Below, piece by piece: positions 47,912 through 54,619 of a stretch of 54,619 nt of DNA (its first letter is position 1; every line of letters begins with the position of its first letter). Origin of the DNA: DATHTK01 sp035463295 (GTDB taxonomy: Bacteria > Actinomycetota > Rubrobacteria > Rubrobacterales > Rubrobacteraceae); NCBI GenBank assembly GCA_035463295.1, contig DATHTK010000076.1:1-54619 (forward strand), given 5' to 3'. Made by a program: the position numbers and the translations under genes. The notes under the pieces were generated by a model that worked only from the letters and a program-made list of their open reading frames with translations, did not search any database and had not been told where the DNA came from.

Positions 47912-49273
47912 TCACGGTGCCTGAACTAGACCCACCCCGACGTCCGTAGAGAGTAGCGTTTGGCGACGAGCGCTCTCGAACAGTACCTGGCCCAAAGCGC
48001 GCCCACGCACTCCAGGGTTGGCCTCCGCGTGCAAAGCTGCGATACCGGCGACGTGGGGCGTGGCCATGCTCGTCCCGTTGATCGCACGGTATACGATGGG
48101 CCGCGGCCAGCTCGAGCGAACGCTCACTCCCGGTCCCGCGATATCTACTCCACCGCCGGGGTGGTTGACCGATCCGCAGGAAAAGAAGGCTACCTGACCC
48201 TGCGCGTCGAGCGCCGCCACCGCCATGATGGATGGGCAGTTCGCCGGGTGACCGACCGGAGCTACCACCTGTGGACGGTTGCTCTCGTTGCCGGCCGCCG
48301 CGATGATCAACGTACCAGCCGCCAGCGCGCGCCGAGCTACCGCCTCGAATATCGGCGAGAACCCCTGGCCGGGCCTTGTAGCCGCACCGAGCGACATCGA
48401 GATAACGCGACAGCCGTTGCTGATGGCCCAGTTGATGCCGGCCAGAATGCCGCCGTCGGTTCCGCTGCCCCGGTTGCTCAGTACCTTGCCGACGAATATC
48501 TCTGAGGTGTATGCGATGCCATAGCGCGGCGACTGGCCGGGCTGCCGTGGGCCGCACGCGGTGCCGATGCAGTGCGTTCCGTGTCCGTGTCCGTCTTGAA
48601 CCTCCTCTCCCATTATGAATGACCGGGATGTGATAGAGCGCCTTTGGAAATCCGGGTGCTGTAGGTCGAGGCCGGTATCGAGAACGGCCACCCTAACGCC
48701 CCTGCCGCTGAACCGGGATGCGGATGACTTGGTCGCCTGTAGACCCCAGGTGAACTCCGACTCGTCGAACGCTGTCGCGGCAACCTCTTCAGTAGCCGCG
48801 CCCGAGGCGCCACCGTCGCCAAGCACCCTACCGACGAGATGGCTGACCGCCTCCCGGTAACCTCGCAAGAACTCTGGCGACGGCCCAGCGGTCGTAGAAA
48901 GGGGGTTGGGCGCAGGTGTCAACGAATCGCCGAACCGTTCGGGCAGCAGCGCGTAGACGACTCTCTCCGGCTCAACGGCCAGAATGGGACTCTCCTCTTG
49001 CGTCGTCGCCGCGCTGAGCGCCTGTGCTTGGCTCGGCGCTGCGTCTACCACGGCTACCGACAGTTCGTCGAAGACTACGGCCTCCAAGCTCTCCAACCGC
49101 TCTCCCTCCACCGCTCCCTCTTCGAAGTCGGCGGTGCTGATGGCACTCAAGCCCGCAGTGTCGCTCAAGGCGTCGGCACCGCTTCGCCCTCCGTTCTCCT
49201 CGCTGAAGAGAACTATGTAGCGTCCCGTGGTGCCCGGTGCAGGATCTTCCGGAGTAAGGTCTTGCGAGAACAT
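47912..49273 (-). CDS. Subtilisin-like serine protease (S8)
   Basis: A 453-residue S8 peptidase with an intact triad: Asp in VAVLDTGLDLQHPDF near 202, His in HGHGTHCIGT near 236, and Ser in NGTSMATPHVAGIAAL near 401; the oxyanion Asn is in AAAGNESN. About 180 residues precede the catalytic domain, including an open GRYIVLFSEENG strand that may be a degenerate I9 prodomain; no Sec signal peptide is visible, so it may act in the cytosol or leave by another route. AAGGGAAAGGAGG lies upstream of ATG 49273. The small propeptide-like gene downstream may control it. The gene is divergent from the sulfatase gene. Confidence 0.92.
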   Translation of the reverse strand: MFSQDLTPEDPAPGTTGRYIVLFSEENGGRSGADALSDTAGLSAISTADFEEGAVEGERLESLEAVVFDELSVAVVDAAPSQAQALSAATTQEESPILAVEPERVVYALLPERFGDSLTPAPNPLSTTAGPSPEFLRGYREAVSHLVGRVLGDGGASGAATEEVAATAFDESEFTWGLQATKSSASRFSGRGVRVAVLDTGLDLQHPDFQRRSITSRSFIMGEEVQDGHGHGTHCIGTACGPRQPGQSPRYGIAYTSEIFVGKVLSNRGSGTDGGILAGINWAISNGCRVISMSLGAATRPGQGFSPIFEAVARRALAAGTLIIAAAGNESNRPQVVAPVGHPANCPSIMAVAALDAQGQVAFFSCGSVNHPGGGVDIAGPGVSVRSSWPRPIVYRAINGTSMATPHVAGIAALHAEANPGVRGRALGQVLFESARRQTLLSTDVGVGLVQAP

Positions 49274-49731
49274 CCCTTCTGCCTCCTTTCCCTTGTGGTC
49301 TAGCTGTCGTACGCCCGCTTTGAAGGGACCGTCATTGCACCAAGCAACGATGAATTCGGAATGAATCTGGGCTCAGGTCCGAGCCTCTATAGTGCCTTCG
49401 GACAACTGGTACCTAAGGGTGGGAAGCGGGACCGAAGCGAACGTGATAGGTGGCGCTGGCTCACATCCCCTGCCACATTACTAACGCGCTGGGTGGTTTA
49501 TGGCGCTGCGTGGTCAGAGTATTGTCCGAAGCTCCTGTCGAGCGTTCCAACCATGAATGGCGGTCCGAGAAGGGGGCTGGGTTTCAGAGAATGAATTCTC
49601 GGGAACTCGCGCGCAGAGTCGCCGAATCTAGTTCATTTGAGGGATGCGCCGTTCCATGCCGTGGAGTATGCTGCTCCGACTGGGTAGATCAGATGGGGCG
49701 GCGCTCCACTACACGAGCGATAGGCAAGACG
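49274..49731. other. Intergenic region between the protease and sulfatase genes
   Basis: About 460 bases. An open frame continues into the sulfatase from 49450, but its Cys-rich, irregular residue pattern is not gene-like. It contains TTTGAGGGATGCGCC at 49636-49650, nearly identical to a sequence upstream of the secreted trypsin gene. No RNA gene is seen. Confidence 0.45.
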
Positions 49732-51207
49732 ATGAAAAAGATCGTTCTACTGTCGGCTTCGATGGCGACAGCAATCCTGCTGGCAAGCAGCGTTGTTGCG
49801 CTCATGCTCGCCGCTGCGGCCCCGCAAGCGGCGCAGGCCCTAGCCAAGCCCAACATCGTCTTCGTCCTGACCGACGACCAGTTCCCGGGCACCGAGAACA
49901 GGATGCCCGGCCTGAATAACAACGTCACTAGCAAGGGCGTGAAGTTCGCCAACACCGTCTCCACGTTCCCGCTGTGCTGCCCGGGACGGGCGACCATTCA
50001 GCGGGGACAGTACGCCCACAACACCGAGATCACCGGGAACTCCCTCCCCAGAGGAGGTTGGAAGAAGTTCCGGAACAAGGGCCTGCACAAGAGCACCATC
50101 GCCACCTGGCTGAACGGCGAAGGTTACCAGACCGGCCTGTTCGGCAAGTACATAAACAACTACCGAGACAGGGTCAAGCCGCCGGGGTGGGACCGCTGGT
50201 ACGCCTGGAATGGCCCCAAGATGGGCTGGACCTCCGTGATCGACCAGAAGAAACAGAAGTCCGTGGACCGGCAGGAAGCCGACTCCTTGGTCGCCGATGA
50301 GGCCCTCCAGTTCTTGGGCAACCGGCTCAAGAAGGATGCTCCGGTCTTCGCTTTCGTCAACTTCGGAGCCATGCATCACCCCTACCCCCACGCCAAGATC
50401 GATACCGACAAGTTCAAGGGCGTAGGCGTTCCGCGCACGCCGGCCTTCAACGAGGCCGACGTCTCCGACAAGCCGTCTTACGTACGGAGCTTGCCCAGGC
50501 TCTCCAAGCGAAAAATCTCCCAACTGGACCGGGGCTATCGTGATGGACTGAGGTCCTTGATGCGGGTGGACCGCTTTATCGGGGAGGCCTCCGACCTGCT
50601 CCGGCGCAGGGGCGAGATGGACAATACCTACTTCGTGTTCTATACGGACAACGGGGTCCACTTCGGCCAGCACCGCTTCATGCACGGCAAGCTCCAGCCC
50701 TACGAGGAGGACGTGAACTTCCCGCTGATCGTGCGCGGGCCTGGCATACCGGCAGGGGTCTCAAACGAGCTCGTCGGCAACCACGACATCGCCCCCACCC
50801 TGGCGGAGATGGCCGGCGTGCCCAACGCTGACATCCCGAACTTCGTGGACGGCCGCAGCGTGCTCCCGCTGGCGAAGGGCACCGCAACCTCGTGGCCGCG
50901 CACCGCCATACTGAGCGAGAGGGAGACCGACGACCGGCCGCCAAACAGGTGGGACATGCTGCGCATGAAGGGCAAGGTCTACACCCGCTATCAGGGCGGC
51001 GATAAGGAGTACTACGACCTGGTTGACGACCCGTACCAGCTGCACAACGCCTTCCGGCCCGACGACCCTAACGAGACGCCTCCGGCCCCCGACCGCGCGA
51101 CGCGCAGATACTACGAGCGGCGTCTGGGCGACCTCTACAACTGCGAGGGCGTTTCGTGCCGGAGGGCCGAGGATGCCCCGCTCCTACCGGGAGGGACGGT
51201 CCCTTGA
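49732..51207 (+). CDS. Exported sulfatase (formylglycine-dependent)
   Basis: Alkaline-phosphatase-superfamily arylsulfatase of about 491 residues. The signal peptide starts MKKIVLLSASMATAILL and ends near AQALAKP. Metal-site motif NIVFVLTDDQ lies at about residues 38-48. The formylglycine motif is LCCPGRATIQRGQYAHN, with Cys82 (C-x-P-x-R) as the modified residue, and Lys/His ligands follow (HHPYP, TDNGVHFGQHR). A second in-frame ATG at 49693 would lengthen the n-region; neither has a strong ribosome site. The substrate could be sulfated glycans or lipids. The formylglycine-generating enzyme is not encoded here. A sulfotransferase gene lies at 23132. Confidence 0.92.
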   Translation: MKKIVLLSASMATAILLASSVVALMLAAAAPQAAQALAKPNIVFVLTDDQFPGTENRMPGLNNNVTSKGVKFANTVSTFPLCCPGRATIQRGQYAHNTEITGNSLPRGGWKKFRNKGLHKSTIATWLNGEGYQTGLFGKYINNYRDRVKPPGWDRWYAWNGPKMGWTSVIDQKKQKSVDRQEADSLVADEALQFLGNRLKKDAPVFAFVNFGAMHHPYPHAKIDTDKFKGVGVPRTPAFNEADVSDKPSYVRSLPRLSKRKISQLDRGYRDGLRSLMRVDRFIGEASDLLRRRGEMDNTYFVFYTDNGVHFGQHRFMHGKLQPYEEDVNFPLIVRGPGIPAGVSNELVGNHDIAPTLAEMAGVPNADIPNFVDGRSVLPLAKGTATSWPRTAILSERETDDRPPNRWDMLRMKGKVYTRYQGGDKEYYDLVDDPYQLHNAFRPDDPNETPPAPDRATRRYYERRLGDLYNCEGVSCRRAEDAPLLPGGTVP

Positions 51208-51215
51208 CGCGATAC

Positions 51216-51243
51216 CGACGAGCCGGTTCAGCGAAGCTCGTCG
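51216..51243 (+). terminator. Hairpin after the sulfatase gene
   Basis: Arms CGACGAGC and GCTCGTCG (8 bp) with a 12-base loop, nine bases past the stop; AATAAG follows. A weak terminator candidate. Confidence 0.45.
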
Positions 51244-51391
51244 AATAAGCGACGTTCTCGGAAGGCCATAGGCGCGCGCACCGGAGATCATAGCGCGACG
51301 GGCAATGTCTGCCGGGAAGCCATGCGGCTCGCCGGATGGTACTGGTCCCCCGGGAGACGGGAAACCGACGACGAGCGACCGGTATTCGGTG

Positions 51392-51420
51392 CTGACGGAT
51401 GCGGGCTTGCGCCGTAGAAT
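51392..51420 (+). promoter_or_regulatory. Promoter for leaderless mutS transcript
   Basis: CTGACG at 51392-51397 and TAGAAT at 51415-51420 are spaced 17 bases apart; ATG 51427 begins six bases after the -10 and lacks a Shine-Dalgarno, so transcription should start at the start codon. Confidence 0.6.
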
Positions 51421-51426
51421 AGCTTC

Positions 51427-53781
51427 ATGCTAGGACGCTACGCCGAACTCAAGGCGCAATTACCGCCCGGGACGTTACTCTTCTATCAGGTCGGCACCTT
51501 CTTCGAGACGTTCGAGGAGGACGCGCAGACGATCTCGCGGGAGCTCTCGATCCGGCTGACGAGCCGCGAGGCGGCCGGTGAGGGACGGGTCCCGCTCGCG
51601 GGGGTGCCGGGCCACGCTTTGCAGGAGCACCTGGCGACGTTGCTCCGCAAGGGACACTCGGTCGCGGTCGCCGAGCAGCGGCCGCATCCGACACGCCCGA
51701 AGCAGTTCACCCGCGAGATCTCCCGCATACTCACGCCGGGGACCGTGATCGAGGACAACGTCCTCTCGGCTGGGCAGGCGAATTACCTGGCCGCGATAAA
51801 CGTCCGCGACGGTACCGCCGGCGTCGCGGTCGTGGAGGCCTCGACCGGCGAGTTCACCGGGACCGAGGTGCCCGAGGAGAGCCTCGCCGCCGAACTGGAG
51901 CGGTGGTCGCCGCGTGAGATCGTCGTCCCCGAGCGCACCGCGGCCGAGAACCTCCCCAGGGTACGTGCCGCCGTGAGCTCCGCCCCGCGCTGGAGCTTCG
52001 AGCCCTCCGCCGGGGAGCAGGCCTTGAAGAGGCATTTCGGGGTATCGGGGCTCAAGGGGTTCGGCCTCGACGGCCGCCCGGCGCTCGTCGGGGCGGCGGG
52101 GGCGCTGGTGGGATATCTCGCCTCGATGCGGGGCGGGACCCCGCCGGAGCAGGTCGTCACGTTCAGGCCGTACGAGCCCGGCTCCGGGATGGTGCTGGAC
52201 TCCGCTACCCGTCGCAACCTCGGGCTAGACGAGCTCATCTCGACCCTGGATCGGTGTCGCACCCCGATGGGCCAGCGGGCCTTCAGGCGCTGGGTCGAAC
52301 GCCCCCTGCTCGAGGCCGACCGAATAAACCAGCGCCTCGAGGCCGTCGACTCCCTGGTCGGCGACTACATGCTGCGCGAGGAGGCCCGCGAGCACCTGGG
52401 CCGCATCCCGGATATCGAGAGGATCGCCACCCGCATCGTGCGTCTCTCGGCCTCCCCGAACGACCTCCTGTCTCTAAAGAGCGCTCTCGAAGCGCTCGGT
52501 CCCCTGAAAGGGATCCTCTCCTCGGTTTCGCAGAGCAGGTCGCTCGTCGGGCGGGCGCTCGCGGCGATGGAGGAGCCCCCCGGGGTGCGCGAGCTCATCG
52601 CGGCGGCCATCAGCGAGGAGGGGGGTGAGATCATCCGCCCCGGCTACTCCTCGGAGCTCGACGAGGCCCGCGAGTTCCGCGACGGCGCCCACGAGTGGCT
52701 CACCCGCTACGAATCCGAGGAACGCCTCAAGACCGGCCTCAAGAGCCTGAAGGTCGGCTATCGCGACGGCGAGGGCTACTTTGTCGAGGTCGCCGGCAAG
52801 GAGACGAGTTCCGTCCCGCCGCGCTACGAGCACCGCAAGGCCCTCAAACACAACGCCCGCTACGTAACGGTCGAGCTCAAGGAGCACGAGTCGAGGATGC
52901 TTACGGCGCGCGACGAGGTCGAGCGGCTGGAGCGCCGCATCCTCTCCGAGATACGCGCCGCCGTAAAAGGCGCCGCCCCCGAGCTGCAGAAGATAGCGCG
53001 AGCCGCAGCCGTCGTGGACGTGGTCGCCTCCTTCGCCGCCGCCGCGACCGAGCTCCGCTACTGCCGCCCCGAGGTGACCGGGGAGCGGGGGATCCAGATA
53101 ACCGGCGGGCGCCATCCCGTCGTCGAGCACAACACCGAGACGCCCTTCGTCCCGAACGACGCCCGAGTGGATGGAGACTCGCGCCTGCAGATCATCACCG
53201 GCCCCAACATGGCCGGCAAGTCGGTCTACCTCCGGCAGGTCGCCCTCATAACCCTCCTCGCCCAGACCGGCTCCTATGTCCCGGCGGACGAGGCCTCTCT
53301 AGGCGTCGTCGACCGCATCTTCACGCGGGTCGGCGCCGAAGACCGTCTCGCCAGCGGCGAGTCCACCTTTATGGTCGAGATGACCGAGGCGGCGAGCATA
53401 TTGAACAGCGCGACCGAGCGCAGCCTCGTGATCCTGGACGAGGTCGGCCGAGGCACCTCGACCTACGACGGGATGAGTCTCGCTTGGGCCATCGCGGAGT
53501 ACCTGCACGACGATGTCCAGTCCCTCACGCTGTTCGCGACCCACTACCACGAGCTCACACGGTTGGCCGAGATCCTCCCCGGCTGTCGCAACCAGAAGGC
53601 GAGCGTCGAGGAGATCGGGGGCGAGATCGTCTTTCTCCACCGCATCGAGCCGGGCGCCGAGTCCTCCTCCTACGGTGTCCACGTCGCCCGCCTGGCCGGG
53701 CTCCCGCCGCAGGTGACGAGCCGGGCCGGTGAGATCCTCTCCCGACTCGAGGCCGAGGGCGTCAAGGACTTCGCGGGTTAG
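51427..53781 (+). CDS. mutS: DNA mismatch repair protein MutS
   Basis: Mismatch-recognition ATPase of 784 residues. The mismatch-wedge F-x-E motif is kept (FYQVGTFFETFEEDA near residue 18), although the usual Gly-Asp is Gly-Thr. Walker A is GPNMAGKSVYLRQ near 598; STFMVEMTEAASIL and the Walker B segment LVILDEVGRGTSTYDG near 675 follow, and FATHYHELT near 702 is the dimer-contact motif. It ends near the helix-turn-helix after the ATPase, so the C-terminal tetramerisation tail of long MutS proteins is absent or short. The mutL gene follows, coupled closely, but is broken, so this MutS may lack its normal partner. Confidence 0.97.
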   Translation: MLGRYAELKAQLPPGTLLFYQVGTFFETFEEDAQTISRELSIRLTSREAAGEGRVPLAGVPGHALQEHLATLLRKGHSVAVAEQRPHPTRPKQFTREISRILTPGTVIEDNVLSAGQANYLAAINVRDGTAGVAVVEASTGEFTGTEVPEESLAAELERWSPREIVVPERTAAENLPRVRAAVSSAPRWSFEPSAGEQALKRHFGVSGLKGFGLDGRPALVGAAGALVGYLASMRGGTPPEQVVTFRPYEPGSGMVLDSATRRNLGLDELISTLDRCRTPMGQRAFRRWVERPLLEADRINQRLEAVDSLVGDYMLREEAREHLGRIPDIERIATRIVRLSASPNDLLSLKSALEALGPLKGILSSVSQSRSLVGRALAAMEEPPGVRELIAAAISEEGGEIIRPGYSSELDEAREFRDGAHEWLTRYESEERLKTGLKSLKVGYRDGEGYFVEVAGKETSSVPPRYEHRKALKHNARYVTVELKEHESRMLTARDEVERLERRILSEIRAAVKGAAPELQKIARAAAVVDVVASFAAAATELRYCRPEVTGERGIQITGGRHPVVEHNTETPFVPNDARVDGDSRLQIITGPNMAGKSVYLRQVALITLLAQTGSYVPADEASLGVVDRIFTRVGAEDRLASGESTFMVEMTEAASILNSATERSLVILDEVGRGTSTYDGMSLAWAIAEYLHDDVQSLTLFATHYHELTRLAEILPGCRNQKASVEEIGGEIVFLHRIEPGAESSSYGVHVARLAGLPPQVTSRAGEILSRLEAEGVKDFAG

Positions 53782-53860
53782 CGCCGTGCGCCTCTTCCCC
53801 CGGCTCATCGCCGAAGAGGCGGCCGGATACGGGGGTGCGGACGGCTCCGCCGGGGGCAAG

Positions 53861-54367
53861 GTGCGCTTCCTGGCGCCGGAGGTGGCCCACAGGATCGCCG
53901 CCGGCGAGGTCATCGAGCGCCCCGCCTCCGCGGTCAAGGAGCTGGTGGAGAACGCTCTGGATGCCGGAGCTTCGCGCGTGGAGGTCGAGATAGAGGGTGG
54001 CGGCGTCTCCCTTATCCGAGTACGCGACGACGGGTCCGGAATGTCTGCCGAGGACGCCGGGCGCGCCGTCGGACAGCACGCGACGAGCAAGATCCGGAGC
54101 GCCGACGACCTCGCTCGCGTAGACACTCTGGGGTTCCGCGGCGAGGCGCTCCACGCCATCGGCGCGGTCGCCTCTCTGACCCTCACGACCCGCGAGCGCG
54201 ACGCCGAGGACAAAATGGGCTCCAGGGTGCGTGTCTTCGCCGGCGAGGTAGCCGGGCCGTCGCCGGCGGCACACCCGCAGGGGACGACGGTCGAGGTGCG
54301 GGAGCTGTTCATGAACCTGCCGGTGCGCCGGGGCTTCCTCGGGACGCAGTGGGCCGAGGCGAACTAG
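53861..54367 (+). pseudogene. mutL: mutL truncated within its ATPase domain
   Basis: Only the first about 170 residues of MutL remain. The ATPase motifs are intact: EVAHRIAAGEVIERPASAVKELVENALDAGA (motif I, core KELVENALDAG), RVRDDGSGM (II), VDTLGFRGEALHAIG (III) and GTTVEVRELFMNLPVRRGFL (IV, core TTVEVRELFMNLPVRR). Immediately afterwards the frame meets TAG after WAEAN, where the family continues for 350-450 more residues. GTG 53861 gives the family-like N-terminus; GTG 53786, five bases after mutS, is an alternative start. A convergent ORF enters from the right and overlaps the truncation point. This is best explained by insertion of an element into mutL. Confidence 0.8.
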
Positions 54368-54619
54368 ACTTACGACGACGGTCCTCCTCGACCGTTTTAA
54401 GATCGTCGTCGGGCACGGGCGCTATCCTTGCGGCCTCGGAAGGAGGATCATCTGGGCCGAGCGTAATCTTCCCCAAACCAAACGTGCCCGTTACCTCCAG
54501 GGTCTCGTCCTTAAAGGCAATAACCTTGAGGCCGAGAAGTTCGTACATCTGTCGGTAGAGTTCTGCTCTCTCGTGCTCTGCCTCTTGACGAAGCTGCTCC
54601 ATCTCCTCAGGGGTCCTCT
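54309..54619 (-). CDS. C-terminal end of a possible site-specific recombinase, cut by window edge
   Basis: A minus-strand frame is open from the right edge: RTPEEMEQLRQEAEHERAEL and YRQMYELLGLKVIAFKDETLEV then TGTFGLGKITLGPDDPPSEA. A charged coiled-coil helix followed by a small beta segment (LGLKVIAFKDETLEVTGTF) resembles the C-terminal tail of large serine recombinases, though I cannot see the catalytic domain. GC is lower than in mutS. The last residues (after DRRRKSSS) read antisense through mutL, so the natural stop may have been changed by integration, as happens when an att site overlaps the integrase 3' end. Family assignment is tentative. Confidence 0.5.
   Translation of the reverse strand, partial: RTPEEMEQLRQEAEHERAELYRQMYELLGLKVIAFKDETLEVTGTFGLGKITLGPDDPPSEAARIAPVPDDDLKTVEEDRRRKSSSPRPTASRGSPGAPAGS

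Noticed and set aside
49450..49731. Cys-rich N-terminal extension of the sulfatase
   Set aside because: Open frame only by chance; the classic signal peptide begins at MKKIVLL and the upstream part has no recognisable domain.
1..54619. CRISPR arrays, rRNA and complete tRNA genes
   Set aside because: No spaced direct repeats, rRNA-like stretches or complete cloverleaf sequences were seen on either strand by eye; a covariance-model search would be the decisive test.

Overview
The window is a dense, GC-rich bacterial chromosome segment. Short intergenic gaps, frequent GTG/TTG starts, F420/LLM-type and PPOX oxidoreductases, an IclR regulator matching the leucine regulators of actinobacteria (NdgR/LtbR) and several apparently leaderless genes point to an actinobacterium. 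A Rubrobacter-like lineage is my best guess, but this is inference. There is no rRNA, no complete tRNA and no CRISPR array.

Left part (1-12.3 kb): a carboxylate/acyl-CoA catabolic island. It holds two CaiB/BaiF CoA-transferase plus enoyl-CoA-hydratase-family pairs, a three-gene TRAP transporter ending in a glutathione-S-transferase-like gene, a fused aconitase-type hydratase, and a GntR/FCD regulator. A 17-bp perfect palindrome lies in the promoter region of the second pair. Two TauE/SafE permease copies follow, the second decayed. The likely logic is import of a carboxylate, CoA activation, (de)hydration and anion handling; the substrate is unknown.

12.3-24 kb: two tandem signal peptidases I, a divergent PPOX/TetR pair sharing one operator-like palindrome, cyclophilin, an M42 aminopeptidase, a short LmeA-like protein, a secreted trypsin, a nucleoside hydrolase, an alpha/beta hydrolase, an AarF/UbiB kinase and a sulfotransferase.

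24-33.5 kb: peroxiredoxin Q, a PRC-barrel protein, an orphan PAS histidine kinase preceded by a tRNA-like fragment, DUF3616-like and double DUF427 proteins, a CPA2 potassium/proton antiporter, a small membrane protein, VOC and LLM proteins, and a remnant of an SRA-YDG domain gene.

33.5-43 kb: a leucine operon (two methyltransferases, leuC, leuD) divergent from an IclR regulator, TerC with a coupled 33-codon upstream ORF, trpS followed by a small winged-helix gene and an ABC-class ATPase, and a phosphatidylcholine-synthase-type enzyme.

43-54.6 kb: a cupredoxin with a sortase-like tail, a zinc-ribbon membrane protein, another methyltransferase, a SnoaL-like protein, a phasin-like coiled-coil protein, a subtilisin-like protease followed by a small propeptide/inhibitor-like protein, an exported sulfatase, mutS, and a mutL that stops inside its ATPase domain. 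A convergent ORF entering from the right edge resembles a recombinase C-terminus. The apparent interruption of mutL by a mobile element is the most interesting signal in the window.
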